A DNA stretch of 50,001 nt from Alphaproteobacteria bacterium (GCA_024742605.1 JANSYC010000028.1:1-50001); one strand, 5' to 3'. Positions 1-9,091 are shown, numbered from the stretch's first letter. Numbers and translations are program-made. The notes: a model not told the origin generated them from the letters alone.

Positions 1-191
1 ACCTGATCCTCGCCGATGTCCTCAGGGTCGAGCTGCGCGCCCACGATCTCCGCGTACCCGGCGTCGCGCAGCACCTGGACGTCGTCCGGCGTCAGCACCC
101 GGCCCTTCTTGAGGGTCTTGGCCTCAAGCCGGTGGGAATGCGCCAGGATTGCCCCCGCCGCCTCGTCGATCGGGATCTCGCCGAACCGCAT
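1..191 (-). CDS. Molybdopterin-binding protein, N-terminal part (cut by window edge)
   Basis: The 63 visible codons start at an ATG at 191 and run off the left edge. They read MRFGEIPIDEAAGAILAHSH, then a lysine-rich stretch (TLKKGRVL) and a PEDIGED motif. This matches my recollection of the N-terminus of molybdopterin-binding/NTP-transferase proteins that accompany xdhC and cox accessory genes. The family is thought to handle or cytidylylate the molybdenum cofactor; that part of the protein lies outside the window. It begins 17 bp after the stop of the XdhC-like gene, so it is probably the last visible gene of the same minus-strand operon. Confidence 0.65.
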   Translation of the reverse strand, partial: MRFGEIPIDEAAGAILAHSHRLEAKTLKKGRVLTPDDVQVLRDAGYAEIVGAQLDPEDIGEDQ

Positions 192-207
192 GATCTGGGT
201 ACGCTCC

Positions 208-939
208 TCAGGCGGCGCTGGCCGCGTTGGTATTCGCCGACTTCAGCGGTGGGGGAACCTCATGCAGGACGGCGGTCATCTCGGCCAGAACCGAGAGCGC
301 GATCTCGGCCGGTGAGACCGCACCGATCGCAAGGCCCGCGGGTCCGTGGATCCGGGCCAGCGTCTCGTCGTCGAAGCCTTCAGCCCGCAGCCGCTCCAGC
401 CGGCTCGCATGGGTCCGGCGCGAGCCGAGGCAGGCGATGTAGAACGCCTCAGACCGCAGCGCCACGTGCAGGGCCGGGTCGTCGAGCTTGGGGTCATGGG
501 TCAGGGTGATCACGGCGGTCCGCCGATCCGGCGCAAGCGCCTCCATCGCCTCGTCCGGCCAGTCATCGACCAGCTGGACATTGGGGAACCGCTCCCGGGT
601 CGCGAAGCTGGCGCGCGGATCGATCACCACCACCTCGTAGCCGGCGACAGCGGCCATCGGGACCAGGGTCTGGGTGATATGCACGGCGCCGACCACGATC
701 ACCCGCAGGGACGGATTGTGGCAGTCGACGAACCAGCGACCGCCGTCCCGCTCCACCACACCGCTCTTGCTGTCGCGCAGGCGGGTGCGGGTCTCCGCGA
801 CGATCTCGTCCGGCAGGCTGCCGTCGACGGTCTCCGCCGTGACCAGCGCCTCGGTTCCGTCGGACAGATCGACCACCAGCGCGATCGGCGTCTTGCCGGC
901 ACGGGCGGTCTGGATGGCGTCGAAGGTGGCGCGTTTCAT
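208..939 (-). CDS. XdhC family protein, C-terminal Rossmann-type
   Basis: This 243-residue protein belongs to the XdhC/CoxI family, cytoplasmic chaperones that bring sulfurated molybdenum cofactor to xanthine- or CO-dehydrogenase-type hydroxylases. The middle has the XdhC C-terminal Rossmann pattern: VVGAVHITQTL, then VVIDPRASFATRERFP, then ITLTHDPKLDDPAL, YIACLGSRRTHASR and IHGPAGLAIGAVSPAEIA near the end. The ATG at 939 is preferred because a longer reading from 1002 overlaps the upstream gene. Only 4 bp separate it from that upstream XdhC N-domain gene. The family is often one polypeptide with both domains; here the jobs look divided. Confidence 0.85.
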   Translation of the reverse strand: MKRATFDAIQTARAGKTPIALVVDLSDGTEALVTAETVDGSLPDEIVAETRTRLRDSKSGVVERDGGRWFVDCHNPSLRVIVVGAVHITQTLVPMAAVAGYEVVVIDPRASFATRERFPNVQLVDDWPDEAMEALAPDRRTAVITLTHDPKLDDPALHVALRSEAFYIACLGSRRTHASRLERLRAEGFDDETLARIHGPAGLAIGAVSPAEIALSVLAEMTAVLHEVPPPLKSANTNAASAA

Positions 940-943
940 CGCT

Positions 944-1285
944 TCAGGCCTCCAGCCGTTCGACCCAGACCTGCACGTTTCCGCCGCAGGCGAGCCCGAC
1001 ATCCCAGGCTTCCTCGTTCGACACGCCGAATTCCAGCATGCGGGGCGCGCCCGTCTCCATCACTTCGAAGGCTTCGCGGATCACAGCCCCCTCGATACAG
1101 CCGCCGGAGACAGAGCCGACCATGGCGCCGTCCGCATCGACCACCAGGCGCGAGCCGACCGGCCGGGGCGAACTTCCCCAGGTCTTGATGACGGTGGCGA
1201 CGGCGACCTTGCGGCCCTCGTCCAGCCAGGTCCCGGCCGTACCGAGAATGTCGTCAACGCTGGCAAATGCTGTGTTTTCGGTCAT
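944..1285 (-). CDS. XdhC family protein, N-terminal domain only
   Basis: This 113-residue protein consists of the N-terminal XdhC/CoxI domain alone. Diagnostic stretches are TWGSSPRPVGSRLVV (about residues 35-49), VGSVSGGCIEGAV (56-68) and DVGLACGGNVQVWVE near the C-terminus. The two cysteines, in GGCIEG and ACGG, are conserved in the family and are candidates for cofactor handling. Its start overlaps the stop of the CoxE-like gene by 4 bp (1282-1285), which implies translational coupling, and the XdhC C-domain gene follows at once. It probably works with that neighbour as a two-part XdhC. Confidence 0.85.
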   Translation of the reverse strand: MTENTAFASVDDILGTAGTWLDEGRKVAVATVIKTWGSSPRPVGSRLVVDADGAMVGSVSGGCIEGAVIREAFEVMETGAPRMLEFGVSNEEAWDVGLACGGNVQVWVERLEA

Positions 1286-2604
1286 TTCGCGATCTCCCTG
1301 GTCTTCTGGTCTCGGGCGCGCTGCTCGTCCTCAATGCGCCTGACCTCGGCCATCCAGCCTTCCATGCCCGCCTTGCGGCGGAGGCTCGGACGCCCGATCG
1401 CATCGGCAAGATCCTGCAGGCTGTCGAGCGAGTGAACCGGACGGAACTCGTCCACATGGGGCAAGAGTGCCCGTACCCCCATAGATTTGGGCGCGAAGCC
1501 GTCAAAGCGCAACAGCGGGTTCAGCCAGATCAGCCGACGGCAGGACTTGTGCAGCCGCTCGACCTCCTCTTCCAGACCGTCGCCCGCATCCCGATCGAGC
1601 CCATCGGTGATCAGCATCACCACAGCCCCCTGGGTCAGCACCCGGCGGCCCCAGTAGCGGTTGAAGGTGTGCAGGCTGTGGCCGATCCGGGTCCCGCCGG
1701 ACCAGTCGTCGACCTGCTCGCCGACCTGCTCCAGCGCCTCGTCCACATCGCGGTTGCGGAGATAGCGGGTCACATTGGTCAGCTTGGTGCCGAACAGAAA
1801 GGTGTGCACCCGGTCCCGGTCATTGGTGATCGCATGCATGAAATGCAGCATCATCCGGCTGTACTTGCTCATCGAGCCGGAGATGTCGCACAGCATGACC
1901 AGGGGCGGATGCCGGGTCTTCTGCTTCTTGCGCTGCAGATCGATCTCGTCGCCGCCGGTGCGCATGGTGGCGCCCAGGGTCCGGCGCAGGTCGACCCGCT
2001 TGCCGCGCGGACTGGCCCGGAACCGGCGTGTCTTCACCTCCATGATCGGCAGGTGCATGTTCCGGATCGACTGCTTGGCCCGCGCTATCTCCTCGGCGGA
2101 CATTTTTTCGAAGTCCATGGTCCGCAGGAGTTCCTTGTCGGACCAGGTCATCGCCGCGTCGAAGTCGATATTCTCTTCCTCGGGCTGATCGCTGTCGCGA
2201 TCCCGCGGGGCCTGCGGCGGCGTCATCGCCTCGGCCACCCGCCGGTTCATCTTCTTCTGCTCCTCGTCCTCCGGCACATCGGCCCGGAATTCCGGCAGAA
2301 TCATCTGCAGCATGCGCTCCAGCAGGCGCGGATTGCGCCAGAACACGTGGAACGCCTGATCGAAGATCTCGCGCTGGTCCCGGCGGTTCACGAACACGGC
2401 GTGCAGGGTCCAGTAGAAATCCGTCCGGTCGACGATGCCGTTGACCTCGACCGCCCGGACCGCGTCCAGCACCTTGCCCGGCCCGACCGGCATCCCGGCC
2501 GCGCGCAGGGTCCGGCCGAACATCATGATGTTCTGCACCAGCTTGCCGCTGCCGTCGCCGCCGGCATCGGGCAGATCGGAGGACGGTGGGATCAGTTCGT
2601 TCAC
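1282..2604 (-). CDS. CoxE-like VWA domain protein
   Basis: This 440-residue protein resembles CoxE, which with the MoxR ATPase CoxD helps assemble the active site of aerobic CO dehydrogenase and related hydroxylases. The N-terminal half has the CoxE-type segment around FGRTLRAAGMPVGPGKVLDA and a charged linker with DRDSDQPEEENIDFD. The C-terminal half is a von Willebrand A fold with a metal-site motif, MLCDISGSMSKYS, followed by GGTRIGHSL and VVMLITDGLDRD. It sits 27 bp after the MoxR gene and overlaps the XdhC N-domain gene by 4 bp. No hydroxylase structural genes are visible, so the client enzyme is unknown. Confidence 0.85.
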   Translation of the reverse strand: MNELIPPSSDLPDAGGDGSGKLVQNIMMFGRTLRAAGMPVGPGKVLDAVRAVEVNGIVDRTDFYWTLHAVFVNRRDQREIFDQAFHVFWRNPRLLERMLQMILPEFRADVPEDEEQKKMNRRVAEAMTPPQAPRDRDSDQPEEENIDFDAAMTWSDKELLRTMDFEKMSAEEIARAKQSIRNMHLPIMEVKTRRFRASPRGKRVDLRRTLGATMRTGGDEIDLQRKKQKTRHPPLVMLCDISGSMSKYSRMMLHFMHAITNDRDRVHTFLFGTKLTNVTRYLRNRDVDEALEQVGEQVDDWSGGTRIGHSLHTFNRYWGRRVLTQGAVVMLITDGLDRDAGDGLEEEVERLHKSCRRLIWLNPLLRFDGFAPKSMGVRALLPHVDEFRPVHSLDSLQDLADAIGRPSLRRKAGMEGWMAEVRRIEDEQRARDQKTREIAK

Positions 2605-2631
2605 CTGTTTTCCCTCACTGCGCCGGTTCCG

Positions 2632-3552
2632 CTACAAGGATGGCGCGCCCGCCAGTTCGGTCTTGATCTGGGCCAGCATCCGGGTCGCCTCGGAGCCGGA
2701 GATCTTTGCGATATCGTCCTGGTACTTCAGCAGCACGCCCAAGGTTCCGTCGATCGCCTTCGGATCCAGCGCCAGATAGTCGAGCTGAACCAGCGCATGG
2801 GTCCAGTCGATGGTCTCCGCCACGCCCGGGACCTTGAACAGATCCATCTTCCGCAGCCGCTGCACGAAGGCGATCACCTGGCGGGTCAGTTCGGCCGGCG
2901 CGTCCGGCGCCTTCACCTTCAGGATCTCCGCCTCGCGCTCGGCGGTCGGGTAGTCGACCCAGTAATAGAAACAGCGGCGCTTCAGCGCGTCGTGAATCTC
3001 GCGGGTCCGGTTCGAGGTGATGATCACGATCGGCGGCTCCTTCGCCACGATCGGTCCCAGCTCCGGGATCGTCACCTGAAAATCCGACAGCACTTCCAGC
3101 AGGAAGGCCTCGAACGGCTCGTCGGTGCGGTCGAGCTCGTCGATCAGCAGCACCGGCGGGCCTTCCGGCTGCTCCTCCAGGGCCTGCAGGATCGGCCGCT
3201 TGATCAGAAACCTGTCGTCGAAGATATCCTTCGACAGCCCCTCCCGATCGGCGCCGCCCGCGGCCTCCGCCAGACGGATCTCGACCATCTGGCGGGCGTA
3301 GTTCCACTCGTAGACCGCCGAGGACACGTCCAGTCCCTCATAGCACTGCAGCCGGATCAGCTTGCGCCCCAGCGTGCCGGACAGGACCTTGGCGATCTCG
3401 GTCTTGCCGACCCCGGCCTCGCCCTCCAGGAACAGCGGCCGTCCCAGGCTCAACGCCAGATGCAGGGCGGTGGCGAGCGACCTGTCCGCCACATAGTTGC
3501 CGCCGCTCAACAGCGCATAAGTCTCGTCCACGGATGTCGGAAGGGCTGCCAT
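2632..3552 (-). CDS. CoxD-like MoxR family AAA+ ATPase
   Basis: This 306-residue protein is a MoxR-type AAA+ ATPase of the CoxD kind, expected to remodel or activate a molybdenum hydroxylase together with the VWA protein next to it. Visible motifs are Walker A GEAGVGKTE (about residues 44-52), LIRLQCYEGLD, Walker B VLLIDELDR and the sensor region IVIITSNRTREIHDALKRR. The start at 3552 (MAALPTSVDETYALL) matches the usual family N-terminus and has a GGAG upstream; in-frame ATGs at 3597 and 3648 are less likely. It is the first gene of the minus-strand operon running to the left edge. Confidence 0.88.
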   Translation of the reverse strand: MAALPTSVDETYALLSGGNYVADRSLATALHLALSLGRPLFLEGEAGVGKTEIAKVLSGTLGRKLIRLQCYEGLDVSSAVYEWNYARQMVEIRLAEAAGGADREGLSKDIFDDRFLIKRPILQALEEQPEGPPVLLIDELDRTDEPFEAFLLEVLSDFQVTIPELGPIVAKEPPIVIITSNRTREIHDALKRRCFYYWVDYPTAEREAEILKVKAPDAPAELTRQVIAFVQRLRKMDLFKVPGVAETIDWTHALVQLDYLALDPKAIDGTLGVLLKYQDDIAKISGSEATRMLAQIKTELAGAPSL

Positions 3553-3672
3553 AGGGGCTCCGTCGGTCTCAAGTGTCACTGATTTCCGAAGGGACATAGC
3601 ATGCACCCCCGATAGCGACCAGGGGTGGGCCGGTTTTGCACCTTTCACGGTGCGGCATGAAACGGCTGGGTC

Positions 3673-4473
3673 TCACCGCTGCGGCGGCGACAGAACGAAC
3701 TCCGCGATCCGCGGTACCGCGCCCTTCTGGAACAGATCGGTATGGCCTGCACCGTCGACGATCTCGAGACGTTTCGGGGGCTGTGCGGCCGCGAACAGGG
3801 CCTCGCCATGTGCGGGCAGAATCAGCCGGTCCTCGGCCCCGTGGACGATCAGCACCGGAGCGGACAGATCGGCGATGACGGCGCGGGTGTTGAACCGGTC
3901 CAGGACCAGGGCCCGCACCGGCAGGAACCAGTACCGCGCCGCAGCGATATCGGTGATCGCTGTATAGGGCGCCTCCAGCACCACCGCCCGCGCCGGCTGG
4001 CCCAGGGCGAGCCGGGCGGCGACCCCGCTGCCCAGGGATTCCCCGTAGAGAACCAGACGGTCCGGCGTCACGCCCAGATCCGCGATGCGCGCCGCCCAGG
4101 CCTTCGCGTCCGAGGCCAGTCCCGCCTCGGTCGGACTTCCGGGATTGCCGCCATAACCGCGATATCCGGCCAGCAGCACCCCGAACCCCTGCTCGACCAG
4201 CATCGCCGCCTTTTCGGCACGCATCCCGATATGCCCGCCATTGCCCTGAAAGTAGAGAAAGCTCGGTTTGCCGTCGGCCGGCGGATGCCACCACCCTTCC
4301 AGGTCCAGTCCGTCCTCGGTCCGGCACTCGACGACGGCAAATCCCTCCAGACCGGCGCTCGCCAGGTCCGGACGGGAGCGACTGGGAACGAACAGGATTC
4401 GCCGCTGAAAGGTGAACAAGGCCAGCAGCATCAGACCGTACAGAAAAATCGCCGTTCCGATGACACTCAGCAT
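3673..4473 (-). CDS. Alpha/beta hydrolase, BEM46/ABHD13-like
   Basis: This 266-residue serine hydrolase has an N-terminal hydrophobic segment (about residues 3-21) that probably anchors it in the inner membrane. The fold is marked by YFQGNGGHIG, AGYRGYGGNPG, the nucleophile elbow YGESLGSG (Ser146), the acid in HGAEDRL (Asp215) and the base in GAGHTD (His244). Length and motif order fit the BEM46/ABHD13 type. The substrate cannot be read from sequence. The ATG at 4473 places the hydrophobic segment at the N-terminus; the open frame continues further upstream without protein-like features. It is divergent from the secreted protein at 4580, with a 106-bp shared promoter region. Confidence 0.8.
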   Translation of the reverse strand: MLSVIGTAIFLYGLMLLALFTFQRRILFVPSRSRPDLASAGLEGFAVVECRTEDGLDLEGWWHPPADGKPSFLYFQGNGGHIGMRAEKAAMLVEQGFGVLLAGYRGYGGNPGSPTEAGLASDAKAWAARIADLGVTPDRLVLYGESLGSGVAARLALGQPARAVVLEAPYTAITDIAAARYWFLPVRALVLDRFNTRAVIADLSAPVLIVHGAEDRLILPAHGEALFAAAQPPKRLEIVDGAGHTDLFQKGAVPRIAEFVLSPPQR

Positions 4474-4579
4474 GCGTGGTCCCGATGGTGTGCTACTTTC
4501 AGAGATCCGCGCACCTCCCCTAGGATTGGAGGAGCGGCACCAGACACGTATATAGTTGCATACAAATCCCCGGAGGCGA

Positions 4580-5392
4580 ATGAGACATCTCGGTCTGATT
4601 GTCGGAGCGGTTGCGGTGCTGATCGGCCTTCTCGGGATCGTGCCCTCCGCCAGCGCCCAGCGGATCCAGTGGTTCGTCGACGTGCAGGAGGACGCGATCA
4701 GCAGGAAGCCGATCCTCTTCGCTCGGGTGATCACCGCCGACGGGTTCCAGTTTCTGCTCTTCAAACGCAAGGACAACGCGATCTGGGGCGAGTTCACCCT
4801 GCAACGGGGGTCGGGCGAGGTGCTGTCCGCCGACCGCCTGCCGATCTATCGCATTGATTCCAATGACCCATTCGACCTGGATGAACTGAAGGCTCTGGAG
4901 AGCGGCAGCGATCCCACGCTCTGGAAGCTGGACGGATCCTCCTTCCAGTTCATCATCTGGGGGGCGGCACAGCCCGGGTTCATCCCGCCCGCCCTGCGGC
5001 AGATGATGCTGGGCGAAACGCTGTACTTCACCTATTTCACGATTCTGGGAGAGCGGGCCGAGGCCGAGATCCCGCTGCGCCGCGCCAATCAGGCGATCGC
5101 CCAGTTCCTGCGGGTCCGCCCGCTCGATCCGACGACCGATACCGATGCGCCGGACGAAAGCTTCACCTCGATCGCCAAAGACTTCCTCGACTTCTGCGAG
5201 GACATGCGGTTCACCGGAAACGACACCGATTACACCCGCTGTCGCAATACCTTCGCGCTGTGCAGCGACACGCCGGACCAGACCATCGACAGCTTCAAGG
5301 ACTGCCTGGGATTGGCGCCCAATGACGCGGCCCTCCCGGCCATGGAGCGCGCGCCCACCGAAGACGCTGCCGAGAAGCCCAAGGGCGGTTAG
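4580..5392 (+). CDS. Secreted protein of unknown function
   Basis: This 270-residue protein is probably exported: a signal peptide of about 27 residues ends in PSASA. The ATG at 4580 follows a GGAGG about 5 bp upstream, which rules out the TTG at 4556. The mature part begins IQWFVDVQEDAISRKP and is rich in beta-like segments (FARVITADGFQFLLFKRK, FQFIIWGAAQPGFIPPALR). The C-terminal third carries four cysteines in about 40 residues (LDFCEDMRF, TRCRN, FALCSD, KDCLG), consistent with two disulfides. I do not recognise the family. It converges on the SprA-related gene with a 4-bp overlap of stops. Confidence 0.7.
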   Translation: MRHLGLIVGAVAVLIGLLGIVPSASAQRIQWFVDVQEDAISRKPILFARVITADGFQFLLFKRKDNAIWGEFTLQRGSGEVLSADRLPIYRIDSNDPFDLDELKALESGSDPTLWKLDGSSFQFIIWGAAQPGFIPPALRQMMLGETLYFTYFTILGERAEAEIPLRRANQAIAQFLRVRPLDPTTDTDAPDESFTSIAKDFLDFCEDMRFTGNDTDYTRCRNTFALCSDTPDQTIDSFKDCLGLAPNDAALPAMERAPTEDAAEKPKGG

Positions 5393-6477
5393 ACCGCGAT
5401 CGAAATGATCCGGGGCTGCTGGCCGCCCGGACCGCCGGACGCCCCGCCGAAGATCGCCCCGGTCAGAGTCGCGCCGGCCGGGTCGCCGGCAAACCCGTTG
5501 GAGATCCCGCCAGTCTCCGGCCGACCTGCAAACCGTCCATCGGCGCGCCCGCCGATATCGGAGGTGCCGGCAGCCGCGATCGAGAACGGCTCATCATCCT
5601 CGCCACCATCGGGCCCGGTCGCCGCGCCGGCCCCGTCGGCTGCCGCGGCCTCCGGAAGCTCCGAGGTCTCGCCCTCAGCCTCGGTGCCCTGCCGGTCCGC
5701 CCGGTTCTGCGCCGCCAGTTCGGCCTGCGCCCGGGCGATGCCCGCCGTCGCCGCCGCCGCCACCGCCCGGTCCTGCGCCGACGGTTCCGCCGGAGCCAGG
5801 GCCGCGCGGCGCACGGTCTGGAGTTTCAGGATGGTGGCTTCCGGATCACCCTCGATCGGCGCGGAATCGATCGACACCTCGCCACCGACCGCATAGCGCC
5901 CACCGTCCGGTCCCTGCTGGTAGGTATAGGTCGGTGAGCCCGCATATTGCCCGCCGACCGCCGCATGCGCCTGTTCGTGACGGCGCACCTCGGCGTCCCG
6001 GGCCTGCAACTCCTCGACCACCTGTTGCTCTTCCTCTGTCAGCGTCGAGCCGGTGGCGCTGGTCTCGCCCGGGGCAAAAGTCGACTGCGCATCGGCCGTT
6101 TCGGTGTCCGGACTCTGTCCGGTAACCGCGCCCGCAGCGGTCTCCGCCCCGTCCCCTTCGCCGACCTGCTGGCTCAGCTGAATGCCGCCCTGATCGACCA
6201 GGACGCCGGGGCGCCCGCCGCTGAACGGGGTCTGCGCACCGGTTTCACGGCCCCCTCCGGTCGGCCCGACGATCTCAACCCGCGCGAGCGCGGCGCGGGC
6301 AGCTCCTCCGAACGGCGCCGCCGCCTGCGGCCGCGCCTCTCCACCGGAACCCGGTGTCACCGCCGGTGCGATCACCCGTTGCGTCGGCTCCACCCGCAGC
6401 GCAGCCGCACCCCGGCCCGCGGCGGCAAAGGCCGGCGGGCTGACAGGGAACGCGGATTGCGCAAGGGACACGGCCAT
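5389..6477 (-). CDS. SprA-related putative metalloprotease
   Basis: This 362-residue protein matches the SprA-related putative metalloprotease family. Its only conserved core is about residues 148-240: LTEEEQQVVEELQARDAEVR, then the HExxH motif HEQAH (His167, Glu168, His171), YTYQQGPDGGRYAVGGEV and APIEGDPEATILKLQTVRRA. HExxH suggests a zinc protease, but activity is not established for the family as far as I know. The flanks are low-complexity Ala/Gly/Pro-rich and look disordered. There is no clear signal peptide. It is monocistronic, and its stop overlaps that of the secreted protein on the other strand. Confidence 0.75.
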   Translation of the reverse strand: MAVSLAQSAFPVSPPAFAAAGRGAAALRVEPTQRVIAPAVTPGSGGEARPQAAAPFGGAARAALARVEIVGPTGGGRETGAQTPFSGGRPGVLVDQGGIQLSQQVGEGDGAETAAGAVTGQSPDTETADAQSTFAPGETSATGSTLTEEEQQVVEELQARDAEVRRHEQAHAAVGGQYAGSPTYTYQQGPDGGRYAVGGEVSIDSAPIEGDPEATILKLQTVRRAALAPAEPSAQDRAVAAAATAGIARAQAELAAQNRADRQGTEAEGETSELPEAAAADGAGAATGPDGGEDDEPFSIAAAGTSDIGGRADGRFAGRPETGGISNGFAGDPAGATLTGAIFGGASGGPGGQQPRIISIAV

Positions 6478-6675
6478 GACGGAGCTGTAAACCTTTACAT
6501 CTTAACCAAAACCGATGGTTTGAGTTCAGATCGCAACGTCTGATCCGGATTGCGACATCGAACACAGACCCTTTCAATCTAGCACGTCACGGGTCATTCT
6601 GGAATATCCTGGAACCGCCTCCCCTGCGACAGCAATCGGGGCGTCCTCATTTTCCCCTGACCTCCGAAGCCCCCC

Positions 6676-7551
6676 ATGTCCCCGATGACACGTCTCGCAC
6701 CGCCGCTCTTCGTGCTGCTGTGGAGTTCCGCATTCATCAGCGCGAAATACGGGCTTCCGGACGCGGATCCGATCACGTTTCTGTTCGTGCGCTTCGTGCT
6801 CGTCGCATGCGCCTTCGGCGCAATCGCGCTGGTGCTCCGGTCGAAATGGCCGACGGACCCGAAACAGATCGCACATATAGCGGTCTTCGGAGCCCTGGTG
6901 CAGGGGGTTTATCTGTCGGGCGTGTTCCTGGCGATCTCGAAAGGGCTGCCCGCGGGCATCGCGTCGCTGATCGTCGGGTTGCAGCCGATCCTGACCGCTC
7001 TTCTGGCCAGCCAACTGCTCTCGGAGCAGGTCAGAGCGCGCCAATGGCTCGGCTTGGCCCTGGGCGTGTCCGGAGTGGTGCTCGTGCTCTGGGAACGGGC
7101 CAGTCTGGACGGACTCCAGCCGGTCGGCATTGCGCTCTGCCTCGGGTCCCTGATCTGCATTTCCTACGGCACCATCCATCAGAAACGCTATTGCGGGAAC
7201 ATGGACCTGGTGAGCGGCAGCGTGATCCAGGCCCTCACAGCCAGCATCGTGACCGGCGTGGCCGCGTATCTGCTGGAGCCCATGCGGGTGACCTGGAGCC
7301 TCGAGTTTTCCCTGGCACTCGGCTGGCTGGTTGTGGGGGTTTCGCTGGGTGCCTTCTCCCTGCTCATGACCATGATCAAACGCGGCGAGGCCGTGAAGGT
7401 CATAAGCCTGTTCTACATGGTTCCGCCAACCACCGCAGTGATGGCCTGGCTGGCCTTTGGCGAGGAACTCGGGCCGGTGGCCTATGCCGGGATCGTGGTC
7501 ACCGCGATCGGGGTGGCCCTTGTGGTCCGGCCCCAGAAGCCGGTGACCTGA
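6676..7551 (+). CDS. EamA/DMT family transporter
   Basis: This 291-residue inner-membrane protein has about ten predicted transmembrane helices in two EamA repeats (about residues 5-140 and 150-285). Typical signatures are LLWSSAFISAKYGL at the N-terminus, FLAISKGLPAGIASLIVGLQP in the first repeat and TAVMAWLAFGEELG with GIVVTAIGVALVVR in the second. The family exports small metabolites such as amino acids; the substrate here is unknown. An ATG three codons later (6685) is an alternative start. It stands alone on the plus strand, 91 bp ahead of the amidase. Confidence 0.85.
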   Translation: MSPMTRLAPPLFVLLWSSAFISAKYGLPDADPITFLFVRFVLVACAFGAIALVLRSKWPTDPKQIAHIAVFGALVQGVYLSGVFLAISKGLPAGIASLIVGLQPILTALLASQLLSEQVRARQWLGLALGVSGVVLVLWERASLDGLQPVGIALCLGSLICISYGTIHQKRYCGNMDLVSGSVIQALTASIVTGVAAYLLEPMRVTWSLEFSLALGWLVVGVSLGAFSLLMTMIKRGEAVKVISLFYMVPPTTAVMAWLAFGEELGPVAYAGIVVTAIGVALVVRPQKPVT

Positions 7552-7642
7552 GGCCGCGCCCGCCCCGTCCGGGTTGCGGGGCCGGACACCCCGTTCCACA
7601 CTGACGGCCCGTCCTGTCCACCACCCAATCGGAGCCAGCGCC

Positions 7643-9091
7643 ATGTCCACGACACCCTCCACCGCTCCGCTCTGGCAATGGAGCGCCTGCGACCTGGCCG
7701 GAGCGATCCGCGACCGGGAGGTCAGCTGTGTCGAGGCCGTCAAATCGGTGGTCGAGCGGGTGCGGGCGGAGAATCCAAGGCTGAACGCCATCGTCGACGA
7801 CCTGACCGATCAGGCCCTGGAGGTCGCCGCCGACCATGACAGGAGCCTGCAGACCGACGCCCCCCTCGGGCCGCTCCACGGGGTGCCGGTGTCGGTCAAG
7901 ATCAATGTGGACACCGAAGGCCGGCCCAATTCCAACGGTGTGGTCGCCTTCAAGGACATGGTCGCGCCCGCCGACAGCCCGGTGGTCAGAAATCTGCGAA
8001 AGTCCGGCGCGATCCTGATCGGGCGCACCAACACACCGGAATTCTCGTTCCGCGCCACAACCGTCAACGACCTGCACGGCCGCACGCTCAACCCCTGGAA
8101 CGATGAGCGTTCACCGGGCGGGTCTTCGGGCGGGGCGTCGGCAGCGGTGACGGCCGGGTTCGGCCCACTCTCCCACGGGAACGACATCGGCGGCTCCCTG
8201 CGGTTCCCGGCGATGCAGTGTGCGGCGGTGACGATCCGCCCGACCCTGGGACGGGTTCCGGCATACAATCCCTCAGCCAAGGCGGAGCGCTCCCTGCTCG
8301 CCCAACTGATGTCGGTTCAGGGCGTGGTCGGGCGGGAAGTCCGGGATGTACGGATCGGCACGAAAGCGCTCTCGGCTCTCGATCCGCGCGACCCCTGGCA
8401 GGTGCCGGTCCCGTTCGAGGGCCCCGCTCCGGACGCACCGATACGGGTCGCGGTCTGCACTGCCACCAACGGCTACCCGATCGCACCGGGCATCACAGCC
8501 GCGATCACCCGGGCTGCCGATGCCCTGGACCGGGCCGGGTACCGGGTGGAGGAGGCCACGCCACCGCTGTTCGAGGAGGCCGCCGCCGATGCGCTGCCGG
8601 CGCTCTATGCCGATTGCGAGATCTTTCTGGGGCAAGCCATCAAGGACCACGGCAGCGCGGTCATCCAACAGATCTTCGCCGACTACTTCGCGATCTATCC
8701 GCCGTTCGACGCCGAGGGACTGCTGCACGCCATGTCGCGGCGCACGCGCTATACCCGGGCCTGGAACGAATTCTCAGACCGTTATCCCCTGATCCTGACG
8801 CCCTTCATGATGCGCCACGGATTCACCTGGAACGAGGATGCCGAAGGCCGGGTCCAGCTCAAGGATATCTTCGACGCGTCGGTCTACAGCTGGCTGATCA
8901 ATTACCTGGGTCTGCCCGCGGCGATTGCCCCCGCGGGATCAGAAAGCGGCTTCGACGACGGGTTCCCGGTCTCGGTTCAGATCGTCGCGCGCCGCTATCG
9001 GGAGGACCTTGCCCTGGATGCCGCCGAAGTGCTCGAACGGGCGAACGGCATCGCGATCCACGAGCTCTGGCGCCGACAAGGCCTGCGGTAG
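7643..9091 (+). CDS. Amidase (amidase signature family)
   Basis: This 482-residue enzyme should hydrolyse an amide, releasing ammonia or an amine, in the cytoplasm. The Ser-cisSer-Lys triad is visible: Lys86 in VPVSVKINVDTEG, the Ser161/Ser162 pair in SPGGSSGGASAAV and the nucleophile Ser185 in DIGGSLRFPA. Length is normal for the family. The ATG at 7643 is preceded by GGAG about 8 bp away and fits better than upstream starts. The specificity (acetamide-, indoleacetamide- or other amide-type) cannot be told. It may be co-transcribed with the EamA exporter. Confidence 0.87.
   Translation: MSTTPSTAPLWQWSACDLAGAIRDREVSCVEAVKSVVERVRAENPRLNAIVDDLTDQALEVAADHDRSLQTDAPLGPLHGVPVSVKINVDTEGRPNSNGVVAFKDMVAPADSPVVRNLRKSGAILIGRTNTPEFSFRATTVNDLHGRTLNPWNDERSPGGSSGGASAAVTAGFGPLSHGNDIGGSLRFPAMQCAAVTIRPTLGRVPAYNPSAKAERSLLAQLMSVQGVVGREVRDVRIGTKALSALDPRDPWQVPVPFEGPAPDAPIRVAVCTATNGYPIAPGITAAITRAADALDRAGYRVEEATPPLFEEAAADALPALYADCEIFLGQAIKDHGSAVIQQIFADYFAIYPPFDAEGLLHAMSRRTRYTRAWNEFSDRYPLILTPFMMRHGFTWNEDAEGRVQLKDIFDASVYSWLINYLGLPAAIAPAGSESGFDDGFPVSVQIVARRYREDLALDAAEVLERANGIAIHELWRRQGLR

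Noticed and set aside
1267-3582. Very long open frame on the plus strand (about 770 codons)
   Set aside because: It is antisense to the CoxE- and CoxD-like genes, whose motifs are clear; long antisense frames are common at this GC content.
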